Of a stretch of 64,000 nt of DNA, positions 22,545-35,700 are shown one piece after another. The notes below the pieces were generated by a model, which was not told where the DNA came from, did not search any database, and was given only the letters and a program-made list of their open reading frames with translations. Both the position numbers and the translations under genes were made by a program. Positions within the stretch are counted from its first letter, which is position 1. The number at the start of each line of letters is the position of its first letter. Origin of the DNA: Monoplex corrugatus (Eukaryota; Mollusca; Gastropoda; Littorinimorpha; Ranellidae); contig JAPXFY010000013.1 of NCBI GenBank assembly GCA_030674185.1, forward strand, positions 52,280,067 through 52,344,066, given 5' to 3'.

Positions 22545-23691
22545 ACACACCACAAAGACAAACACTAAAAAAAAGGGATAAAACCAGTCTTAATCTTGAT
22601 TCCTATGTGGCAGAAACTATGACTAACATCAGTGCAACAGAGAAGGGTACTGTCTTTGCTATGAATGTCATCCAATAAATAGTGAGAACATATCTACAAA
22701 AATGTGAAAAAAAGGACAAATAATTAGTAACTTTCTATATTCCTTCCATGTTAATATCCCTTTTCTGAATGATCAATTCCAATCTGCTGGGAAAGTCTGA
22801 AATCTCCACTGCTTGGCTACCAGAATTGTTATGTTGCACCGGCTTGGCCACCTCCACTTCCAAATTATCTAAATCATACAGACGTGCACTCAGAAGGAAG
22901 TCTTTTATTTTAGGGAACAGATAAAAGTCTAGGGGACTGCGACCTGGACAATAGGTGGGGTGTGGCAGAACATTCTACTGATATGGTATCGTAAGTGTCG
23001 TTATCCTCTTGCTTCGTAGCAAGGTATGTTGTCAAGAAGTATCAATGGCAAGTCAGTTAATGTTTTATGTTTCTTTCAAAATGCAGGTCTTAGTATTTTC
23101 ATCAGAAAGATCTTGTAGTAGCTTTGACAAACAGTCCATCTCATTTGAAAGCAACACACTGTGCATACACCCTCGTTATCATAGGCACATATCATCATTA
23201 ATTTTTCTAGCTATCTTCTATGTCGGAACTTTCTCTATAAAAGGCAATTTCAATGCAAGTGTGCTGTTCTTCAACCCTAAATGTGGCCATGACACTTGCA
23301 GGTCTTAGTATTTTCATCAGAAAAATCTTGTAGTGGTTCTAACAAACAGTCTGTCTCATTTGAACGCAATGCACCGTAATACTCTCTAGTTATCGTAGGC
23401 ACATATCATCATCTTTAAACTTTCAAGCTTTCTTCTGACCCTGATGAGGCTTGAAGTTGAAGAGGTGGGAGTGTGCAACTCTGATGACTGTCTCTTTAAA
23501 TTTGGCCCACCACTTCTAACCCAGAATTCATCTATTTGATTTCAAAAGATATCATCCTCATTTTTGTAACTATTTTTGATCTTCATTATGGCTCAAGTCT
23601 TCAACTGTTTTTATGAAAAATGAATTAAGTACTGTTCAGTATGGCTGCTAGGGATCTCAGACACTCTGTTGTTCTGAAATGACAGTTTAGT

Positions 23692-23740
<49 letters not shown>

Positions 23741-26700
23741 TACACACACACACTTACCAAACAAAAATGATAAAAACCAATAGAAACCAAAGTCAGAAGA
23801 TATCATTCCAAAGTGCAAAGCTTGGACAAAAATTTCTGAAATATTAACATATGAACTAAGACTAATAACAACAAAGTAAGGAAATGAAGCATGGGAAATA
23901 ATAACAAAACATGTGAATAATTAAACAACAGAGACAAGCACACAGAACACTGCATCCATCAAGCAAAGATTAGTAAATGATACATGAAACCAAAAACAAG
24001 ATGATCAAGCCATTTTAACAATGCTATTCTTCATACAAAATCCACATTTTGTACTTCTGAAGGTCATTACGACCTTGAAGAAAACGTTTATGGAGGACAA
24101 TGGTAGACTGTCACAGCAGTGAAAACAGACTTTAAATGTGTAAGAAAGTTAATGTTCATCAAGGACAGTGACAAGTTGTCACAATAGTGAAAACTGATTA
24201 TAAATATTGTAAGAAACTTAATATTCATCAAGAACAATGGTATGCTGACTAATTAACCTATTATTCATCAAGAACGATGGTATGCTGTCTAATAAACTTA
24301 ATATTCATCAAGAACAATGGTATGCTGACTAATTAACCTATTATTCATCAAGAACGATGGTATGCTGTCTAATAAACTTAATATTCATCAAGAACAATGG
24401 TATGCTGACTAATTAACCTATTATTCATCAAGAACGATGGTATGCTGTCTAATAAACTTAATATTCATCAAGAACAATGGTATGCTAATTAACTTAACAT
24501 TCATCAAGAACAATGGCATGCTGTCACAACAGCAAAAACAAATCTTAAATATTGTCACACGTTCTTGAGAAAGTGCGTTTAACACAATGCACAAAAAGTG
24601 CATATCTTAGACAACGTCTGCGTGAATATGACTTTGACACACTGTCCTCCAAATTTATGCATTCGTGACTCCTCACTGGTCCACCTTCGAAAACAGCCAT
24701 CCAGGAACAGCTGAGAAAATCTTGCTTACACATTTCAGTTACACACAGAAAGACATGCACACACACTCACAAGTCCTTCATTAATACGTATTCAGTACCC
24801 ATTCACAGCTGACTAAACTAGAGGCCCAACAAAGTTCTGCATACCAGTCGCCTTGGTATAGTAGTTAGCGCAACGGATTACCGATTGGAAGGTTGGGGGT
24901 TCAAATCCCCATCAGTCTCTTCAAAAATCACTGTTGGATTTTTCGGCTCTAACTGGTTCTGGCTCCCAGAGTTGGGCATGCTATGGGCTCATTGGGAAGA
25001 CTGGGACCACACAGTCGAGTCTCATCCACTTCACAGATGTGTCACTGAGAGGGTGTTCTCAAATCTTCTGACCAGCACCGCAAGCGTCTGTATCTCTCGG
25101 GCCTGGTTGACACCAGGATATATTATAATAGTAAGTGTAGAGTACAGCCCTGCCATGCAGTCTCGATCCTAAATGGAACTCCATAGCATCATGTTTATCA
25201 TCCTCATCAACATCATCATTGCACTGTAAAAACTGTGCCAGCTTCTGTGGCCATTAAGGTGGCGTAGAAAATACGACGGAAAAAAAACAACTTCCTAAGT
25301 GTGATGATCCTAACAACAACAAACAAATCTGCATGCCAGGTTCAAATCTGTGCCAGTAGACTGGAAGTCACAGCTTTATCTCTGAGCCAACCATGCCTCC
25401 AAAGAAAACCCAGTGAGGTGGCTTTGAACCACCAACCTTCTGATTGCTTTGTATCACCTCTACAGTCCTTTGCTGTGTTAACTGAGATACAACGGGATTA
25501 CCAACAGTAAAATGGCTCACCTTGCAGGTAGTGAATAAGCATGAGAGCCAAGGTGTAGCTGGAGATGGTTCTCTTGTGGGCGTCATTGATGTCATGGAAA
25601 CGGGCCCAGAACTTGATGAACAGCATAAGGGGGGCCACTCTGTTGTCCGCTGAGGAAACACACATACATCATCATGAACGTGGATTAAAAGAGTGGAGAT
25701 ACAATGTGTGCTGAGCACACACACACACACAAACACACACAGAGTTCATGTTGCTTATAGCCCAGCCAACTACTAAAGCTACGTCAGGGCCAACAGCGTG
25801 TTAAAAAACAAATTAAAAGACAACATTTAAAAACCAAGCACATGATTAACCTTTCAAGTTGAAATTACATAAATCAAATATCCTTCCCATATGTATGATC
25901 ACATAAGATGAAATCTATTGATCTCTTGTAAAAACTTAAAAATTACATCTGGAGGAACACCTCTGAAGTGGTTCTTTACAAGGACATTGGTTATGTCTCA
26001 CATCATTCAAGCCCCAGTATTCAATAGGAAGGTGTTTGACACTGAGACTGAGAGGCTTATCACACCGTATACACCATGATGCTTCTCCAGTTTTTAAACA
26101 GTAGGTGTAGAATGTGTGACCTGTGTGTAACCTGCATGACACTGTTTCCAAGGGGAATAATCTTACTCTGTGTGTGTGTGTGTTGGGGGGGGGGGGGGGG
26201 GGCTCAGAATATGAATTAAAAAAAAACCCACATAAAACCTGTCACATGCATGTCATGAAGCACCCCCACCCTCCATTTTGTTTTTCCTTGGATGGGGTGG
26301 AGGGTGGGGGTTACACATATTCTTCATTGGCCTTTTACTTGTTTACATGTAATGGCATTATGCATTATGTCTGCCTGAACAACAACAACAACAACAAGAA
26401 GATGGAAAACATAAATCATGTGAACGAAAAATTTAGAAAATGGAAATCCAATCAAAGGCAGAAGATTTCAAGCCCTGCAACAGTGTGCAATTAATTTTCA
26501 ACCAAATAAGAATTCAGTACAGTTATCTTAGAAAAAGCACACTGTATCAGTCTCATGTCACAGGTATCAGCACCTAACTAACCAAGTTGTTGGGAAATCT
26601 GATATGCATACCATGTGTATATGCAAACTGACAAAACAAGCAGACATACAAATGATCAAAAATACACATCGCTGGATGCAAACACACAAGACAAGGAGAC

Positions 26701-29700
26701 AGACACAAATGAGCAAAAATACATATCAATGGATGAACAAGACAACAACAAAAAACACACTGATCAATAGACCACTTACCCAGACAGTAATACTTCAACA
26801 AGTGTGTGTTGCGGATTCCAACTCCATTGTTGATGTTGAGATCACACTCTATGTTCCTGAAACAACACACAGACAACCTGTAGATGTGAGCGGTAGATAG
26901 ATTGAAAAAGTCAAAACGATGTAAGCTGATGGACAGGGTGAGAGAGCCAAAGGGTTCAGTTTTCGCTATGCTATCATAACTGATCACCTGGGAAGCTTGA
27001 AGATAGGGTGAAAATGTCAAAGAGTTAACCTTTTCGCAACAGCCCGGCCACGGGAGCTGGTGCCGAAAACGTTCCCTCCTGCCGCACCGTACCCTGGTGC
27101 CCGTAAGGCATCCGTTCCCTACAAATCAGGTAGGTTTTCCCAACTAGGGCCATCAAAATCATCAGGTGGTTTTCCCAACAAGGACCACTGAATTATCCAA
27201 GGAAATCATCTGGCAGGTTTTCCCAACTACAGCCACCAGCTTGCCTATAAAAATCATCAGATGGGTTTTCCCAAATAGGGCCACCAATTTATCTATAAAA
27301 TCATCATAGGTTTTCCCAAATAGGGTTTACAAGTAATCCACGAAATTGCAGGCAGCATCACTGATCAAGTCCATAGAAAATGAGAATGTCACTCACTTCA
27401 TGCTGTCAGTGAACTTGAGGATGGGCACCTTGGCCTTGATCACCTGGGACGATTTGATGAAAGCTGAAACACAGCACATACTATATATTACACACTCACA
27501 TAGATGTGCATTATGTGTGTGCACACACACAACTGTGCACACTACAAGCACACAAACAAGCACCGTCCCCAACCTCTCCACACTAATGCATGTACACATA
27601 CACACAAATATGCATGCACATTGGTGAATGGGTATGCCACCCAATGCACCTTAAGAACTGAAATAAAAAGTTACTGTTACTTGTTTTTTTCGTTCAAAGT
27701 CTCGCGGACTGCGTAGAGCTATATCAGGGCTATGCGTATCAAAACATACACTATACTTTAATAGGAAAAACAAAACGATAAGAAAATTAAGTACACATAT
27801 CAATGCATTCGCGCACATGATCTAAGGAGATGGATGCCATTGACGCTGACCATTCCGCCCAATTTATCACATAGGGGATTTAAAAAAAATACCTGAATAC
27901 AAAGTTAAACGAAACTAAGGACACTAAAACATATATAAAAACAGGTATAAATTACCAAAAATTGCTTCCAAATATCACATTTCCCTAAAGCCAATGCATT
28001 CAATACATGTACCAAAATATCAATCATAAGAGAAAGTACACAAAACCTTATCAAACACATACAGGTGACTGGACCAGCAAGGCAGAAAATGGTAGCAAGA
28101 AATGACAGTAAGCAAAGGAGCAAGGCAGAAACAAAGAGAGTGACAGAAAAAAGGAAATTTCCAGCACAGAATTTCCAGAAGATAAGGATACTATTCATAC
28201 TGAAAGAGCCACAGGCATCCCCACAAGGGAAAGGAGGGGGAGGGGCTTGTTTAAAACTAATGTGTCCATTTTGAAATGAATTTTTCTCAACACATTTGTG
28301 TAACTGTTTTAGATTTACAATAAATCTGAACTGACCATCTTTCTTCTGTCAGAAGAAAACCTAAATAATCCTCAGGAATAAGATGCAACAAGTGAATGAC
28401 CCATTTTTTCCAGCTCTAGAATTTCTAGCCTGACCGTCTGTAATTATAAACACAAGACACATATCTCATTTTCAGGTAAAACAACCGATGGACCCAAGGA
28501 GAACTGGACACTAACCCCTTCAACCTGATCCAAAATCCATTGATCATTAGTAACAACTTTCAGTTCAAACTGCTTAACTGATCAGATTTTCTCCCCTTTC
28601 ACATTTTTTCGTGTATTGTGGTGATCAAATGGAGGTGGACCACTGGTTCTGTGGGTGGATGGGGAGAGTTGTCTACACAGGAAGGAGTTACTCCTTCTGC
28701 ATCTTCTCTCATGAAACTGGAATTGTGACTTGTTTGGTAGGCTTGACTTTATGTGGCTGTAATTTCTGGCTCCCCATGATGTGAGGGGCTGGTTGCAGTA
28801 TGTGTTTTGACACCTCCATGGTCCATGTTTTGGAAATTTCATTCTTCTAGAAAGTCGTTCTGCTTGGGCATTTCCTCTGTCTTTCTTAACAATGTCATCA
28901 CCCAAAAGATTGTCTGGTGATTTGACAGATGACAATTTTTTTTAACAAACAGAGGCCTGCATACTATATATCTAGCTTGAGATACATCTTGGTGGCACGT
29001 GAGCAACTGGGACACATTTGCTAATATCACAAAACATGTCTCTAAGGTGAACTGTTTCCTTCTTTGTTTTTGTTTAAGGTCGTCCATGAAATTAGCAACG
29101 ACTTGATAACGAGGGACAAGCTTCCCATCACTGAAGATTGTTCATTGGCCAGTCAGTTATCATGTTTCAGGGAGAAAACATCCAGAGATTCTAATTCTGA
29201 GTCATTTTGAGTTTTCATAGACGGAATATGTTAAGGCCCCTTTGACTGTGACTCCAATGAGTTGAAGATCCTGCAGGTCATGTCACTATCCAGTGGCCTA
29301 AGGACGTGAAAACAATCAGCATAAATGCCCACTGAAAATGGAGTATGCAGACTGTGCAGCAACATACCGCCTGCACAGTGTGAGCAAAACAATATGCGAA
29401 CATGTATTAAAGAAAATCAAAATACAAAGACAGAACAATATGGATAATAAGTTTCTTTCCACAAACCCACTGAATTACATCCTCACTTTTACTCCTTTGC
29501 AAACAAACAAAAATACAAAGGTACTACAGAAATCCCATTATTACAGCAAAATGTAACAGTCATCACAATGTTAACATACTTCATACAAAAAAACAAACTT
29601 ACTGCAGTTCCTTAGGGACTTGTGAATAGCGTTTAGTATATGCACAGCTTCATACTTCTGGTCTATGTACTGGAAAGAATAAAAAAGAAAAATCAGCATG

Positions 29701-32700
29701 ATGCAACATCAAGGTTATGACAGGCAGACACAGTACAAAAATCCTTCTTGACAACATTCAAACAGCACTGTTTAAAAATACCAGCTTTATCTTTACCAAT
29801 CTTGTTTGGTTTTGTTTGTTTGTTTGTTTTTTATTTCATATTTGTTTCCTGTGTTTCAATATCAAACTTTCACATATTTGATCTCTTCTTCAAGTTTAAG
29901 ACTAATCTCTAAGATTAAAGAATTAGAAAATACCAGAATCAACCAACATTTAGGGCAAGCAGATAAAAAGCTAAAATGTAACACCCACTAACAACTGAAC
30001 TAGTCTAAATAGAAGCAAGCTCATTCTTGTTCTTACTGTTTGACGCCCAGCCGACTGCAAAGAGCTATCAGGGCTATAACCATTTCAAAATGAAGATATC
30101 TCATTGAAAAAGCAACAAGTACAAACCACCTGGAAAAAAAACTTTGGTACACATATCAATGCATTCATGCACCTAATCTAAGGATATACCCCTGGCATTG
30201 ACCACTGTCCAATTACCGTTGGGGCCTTAAAAAAATCAAAAACAAAACAAAAAACGAAAAAAATAAAAAGGGTCAAACCTGAATACAAACATATAAACAG
30301 AACTAAACACACTCTATAACATATATAAAAACTGGCCTTAATTACCTAGAATTACTTCTGCCCATTATATTTTGTTACAGCCAAAAATGCAGTTAATACA
30401 TATGCCCAATTATCAGTCCTAAGAAAAAATGGAAGGCTTTATGGAAAACATACAAGTGACACTGCTGTCTGTCATATCTGATCTTTCCTTTCTCCACTTC
30501 CCTATACCATCAGTTCTCCAGATCTCCCAAACTAAAATAGAACTGGGTCTATGCTTAACAAAACTTCAGATATTTGTTTGTATCTATCTCTTTTGAGAGG
30601 GAGTCAAACAGCCTCACTTTGTCGAAGTGAGATCATCTTGTCTTGTCAGGGAAAACAAACAAGAAAAATCTTATACCACTTCAAACGGTACATGAATCCT
30701 TGAAACATTACTTTGTGATTTGTTGTCTCACTTCAAAATGAAGACCCAAGACTGTAGCCATGTTTTTATACACATAATATTCTTTATATCACATACAGCA
30801 GGGATTTGTCTTCAGAAACCCACAGGAAAAAAAAAGAAATTTTTTTTTGTAAGCACTGAATGAATTCATTACAAATTTAAGGCAGTGCTTTTCAATGTAT
30901 ATATAAGACCAAAAGGTGTTTGAGACTGTAACACCTTGCTTTTGCACCCAATGTCTATTTTTCAATTTCTTGAATTTCAGAATCTGTCAAGGTGTTTGCA
31001 TCCAATGTCTAGTTATCGAATTCTTAAATTTCTGAATCTGTCAAAGTGGAAAATGCTCAAAAACCACACTTTTTTGGGGGGGTAATGTCGTGACATTCTT
31101 TTTGCTGCTGTGGCCAAACAGTTGCACATCAATTGATACATATCAAACAAGAAATTAAATATAATCATAAAAATCAACTTTTTCCCAAAGGATATATGGA
31201 AAGTGGTTGCCTATACTTTTGGCAATTTTTGTTTCAAACAGCATATTCATAAAGATAGTTTAGACAGTCTAGGATATCAGTCACTGTGACCTTGAAAAAG
31301 CTTTACCTGAAATCAAACTTGACATGCACTGGTTGTAATGTTAGACTGTCACAACTGCAGAAACAGATTTTCAACATTTTTTCAGAATTTCCTAAGAAAA
31401 TGCACTTCACACATCCTCCTCTGAAACTGCTGAATTTAGGCACTTTTTTGGGTCTATGTGACCTTGGATCTCAGTGCCTTACCTGCATTGTCTGTTCTTG
31501 ACTCACATAAAGCCCACCCACTCATACATGTAAAGCCCATCCATAAAAAAACAGCCATACATGTGAAGCCCACCCATAAAAAAAACTGCATATATGTAAA
31601 GCCCACCCATAAAAAAACAGCCATACATGTGAAGCCCACCCATAAAAAACTGCATATATGTAAAGCCCACCCATAAAAAACAGCCATACATGTGAAGCCC
31701 ACCCATAAAAAAAACTGCATATATGTAAAGCCCACCCATAAAAAAACAGCCATACATGTAAAGCCCACCCATAAAAAAACTGCATATATGTAAAGCCCAC
31801 CCATAAAAAACAGCCATACATGTGAAGCCCACCCATAAAAAAACTGCATATATGTAAAGCCCACCCATAAAAAAACAGCCATACAAGTAACACTCATATA
31901 CTCAAGTGCATGCAGGAGTTACAGCCCATGTTCCCAAAACGACAAACATCTACAAACACACACACAAAAACAACCAACCAAAAAATCTCTGTACCTGTAT
32001 CTGTGTGACCAGTAGGCACAGATCCATATCACTGGTGTGTGTTCCAAACCCACTGAGGGAGGACCCCACAATGAAAAGCCGGCACCCTGACATTTCAAAC
32101 ATCATAAACATCATCATCATCATCAACACTTTCTTCTAATCCTATAAGCAATATAGTAGTTGTAGGGTACTAATGAGATGGAGTAGAAGGTGGAATCCTC
32201 CATCTCTGTCTCTGGGCTGCGTCAACTAGCAGTTCTGGCAAACTGGGATTGGTCCAGTCTGATACAAATTTGCCACCCAGCTCGTTCTCAGTCATCACTA
32301 TCATCATCACAAAAAATGATCGCTAAAGCATAGAGGTCAGGGCAGAAGACTGATGACTGGATGGTTGTGGATCTGAACCTCCATCAGTGTGTATCATACA
32401 TATGCGACCCATTTACACAAAAAAGGGTGAAAGTTCTTTTGGGGAGATACGCAGATTTGTTCAGTGCATATATACGAAACAGGTTATGAGGAATTCTAAC
32501 ATAGACAAATATGGCATATAAGTGGGAGGTAGAAAAATTGCAAACCTCAGGTACGCTGACGACGTAACACTCTGTGCAAACAATCACCAGGAGGCATCAT
32601 TAAGATAAATGTCCTGAATTAAACTGAGGAAGAGACGAACATTTAACTGAATGCCAAGAAAAAACAAATTTCACTTAGCATTGCAGAAATACCAGTTGCC

Positions 32701-35700
32701 CCAATCATGAATATATGGCTCATTCTCAAAAGCGCGTACCACCAAGGGTGATGTCATTCAGAATATATTTTCATAAAAACTACTGGGTTAAAGTTTACTA
32801 TGTCAGTTGATTTTTGTTGCTATTCTGTTTAAGAAATATTACATATAATTTCAAACAGCAGCTGTGAATGTGTGTGCTGTAATTTTGTGAAAATGCAGCA
32901 ATGTGTGAATAAAATGTGAGTCTGATTTGGGACATGGCACAGCATCAGTAACAATCATATGTAAAACTTTTTGCTATAACATTACAAAATGAATCTGTTC
33001 ATCCATATCTGTTCAGTAAGGATTTGATTTAAATTCCCTGGAGGGCTTGCTTTAATTGGAATTATAATTTAGAAGTAATCAGAAATACAAAAGTTCATTA
33101 TAAACGTTACCAATCGTGTCCGATTTTCGCCCTCCAAGATCGCCGGTCGTGCATATCGGTTTGCGCAGAGATACACACCTGCTTGTTGTATAAACTCATA
33201 AAAGTAGTTCCAGAAACAGTACAAGCAAAAATTTTAAATCAAAATCGCTGTAACTTGTAAAAAATACGATTTTAGTATCATCTTTGTGCGTCATGTCCGG
33301 AATTTAAGGTAACGTTTCAAATCAGAAAAATGCTCACTCACTCATTAATTTAAAAAGAAACTGCACTATTTTCTCTTGCGTACGACTACCACATCAGGGA
33401 AACTTCGTTCAACTTCCTCTGTTTCTTAATTTTGGGCGCACTAGCGACAGCATCGATCAAACGTGTTTGGTGTCCAACATTGTGGCACTTGTAACAAATA
33501 AATGACGAAGAGCACCGACCAACTTTGAGCAGTAAGTTTAGGCTTATTTCATTATGATTTTGCCATTTTGATGTAAGTAAGTATTTCACAAGGATTTTTT
33601 TGTTGTATTTTAAAGAAGTGATTTCCTATTTTTGTTGACAATGAGGATTACTGGAACCTTCTTGAAAGATTCAATGAGCAACAATTGGACAATGAGATGT
33701 CACGCAACCGGCAATTCACTTCATTTTCAACTTCATTTAGGACTGTGTTACATGCAAACCAGTTTAGTTATGTCTGTTACATATTTATTGATAAGGAATG
33801 CCAGCTAGTAACTTTTTAAACAAAGTATTTTGATGTCAAGATGGATTTGTTATGGGTCCATTATACTTGTAACACAGAGGCAAAAAAAAACTGGCATCAT
33901 TGTTGCGTTTCTAAGAGATATCTGACAGCTTTGGTGTTGTTTTAAATACTGTATGTTGTATGTTGACTAACACATTTCAGTTAATTTATCAGGTTTTGTG
34001 AATTATGTTTTGGACAGAAATTTGAAACTTGAAACATGATCACCATGCCTGATTTCTTAATTCATTTTCTATTCTTTCGTGTCAAAGTAAGGTTAATCGA
34101 GAGCCTCTTAATCTTACAGTATTGTAGGAATTATCCATTATCCCTGAATCAGAATGATTTTACTGACTGTACTTTGTGTCTGTCCTTGTGAGAATGTGCA
34201 TGTGTACAATTGTAAGAGGGGGGCATCCTGATTCTGAATGAAGTGCTATTTTACAGGCAGATCGCAAGAGGCTGGTGAGGAAGGAAGGCACCATGAAGGA
34301 TCTAGTGTCCCAGCTGAGGATGGACATGGCTTTCCTGGCACAGCACTTATTTCATGCTCATTAGCAGACCAGCCTGGTTGACAAGCTGAAGAAAACCACC
34401 ATTTCCTTGCACAACTGTCTGTATGGTCTTAGATTCTGCAGAAAATTTCGCCTGCCTTTTTCAGGATGAAATTCAGGCAGCTCATTGGCACCATGAGCAC
34501 CTCACAGTCCACCCAATTGTGTGCTATTATGCCTGCAAGGGATGCAAAAGTGACCAGGATAGTAAGTGTGGTATAAAATAATGAGACTGTCACTTATATA
34601 AAAGTTTGATACCTTGAACTGAAATTGGGGTCAACTGACATGTATGTTTGGTCAGACTATGGGGAGTTTGGGTTTCTTCACATCAAGTGCTGGAGAAAGT
34701 GGATTCTCCAGCCCTGTTGCCTTCTGGGGGCATTGTGTTTTCTTTCAGACAGTGACTTGATGGTGGACAGTTTTGAACAGCCTCCCTGCGTGTGTGTTTG
34801 TGTGTGTGTAACCGAGATCTATTAATACAGAACACACTCTCTAGTCCTATTTTTTTTAAATCTTGAAGATAAGAATTTTGAGTTCATCTTTATATCATCA
34901 TTACACAAAGGACAAAAGTGCTGTATCTAATGAGCAAATCAAACAAGTGATAGGCATGCCTGTGTATTCATGTGGTACTTGAACCACAGAACTGTGTTCT
35001 TCAGCCTGTTTGGTTTCCATGTTACAAAAGTAATGTTTTTATGGACTAATCCAGCTCCAGTCATATTAAAAAGATTGAGATCAGATTTTCTACTAAAAAC
35101 AACATTGTCTGATCTAAAAGTCAGGAAAAGTGAGCAATAAGTTTGGTTTTCTACAGTTTTTTTCTGCAACGTAAATGTTCAGAAGCGTCTGATAGCTGTT
35201 GTTTGTCGCGACATTGTGTTTGTTTCATTTATTTATTTATTTACACATGAAAGGGAACTATTTCTGTTTGTTTGTTATATGACATGATACTGAGCTAAAC
35301 AAATCTTTGGAAATCTTATTTAGAGTGGATTTATTTATCACATTGGATGCTGTTTGGTGTCCGGTTACGCGAGTAATGTACGTGCATCTTGCTGCATTTG
35401 ACCCCCTACATACAAAATATCTGACAAAGAACTATCTTTTTTTTGGCTTGATTGCAGAGTTTACATGCTATACTTTACAAAACTGTCAAGTATTTCAGAT
35501 CTGAAGCACTTTTATTTTTGTCTGTGTATGTCCCACTTTTGGTACATCTTTTCTGAGAATGAGCCATATACAAGAGATGAGCCATGGCTGTAGTCCATGT
35601 CTTCTCTATGAGCCTACAGCATGCTCAATTTAGCTGGGGTTCAAACAATAATAACAATAATAGTGGTAAAATTACAGAGAGGAACTGATTGAGGTTGAAA

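Noticed and set aside
24846..24912. A tRNA gene
   Set aside because: A and B boxes are present, but the two ends do not pair as an acceptor stem and the sequence continues into a SINE body shared with 40690 and 52455.
31454..31897. Three long overlapping minus-strand frames with MGGLYIYAVF-type repeats
   Set aside because: They arise from the 66-bp minisatellite, which has no stops in several frames; no start context, domain or splice signal supports a protein.
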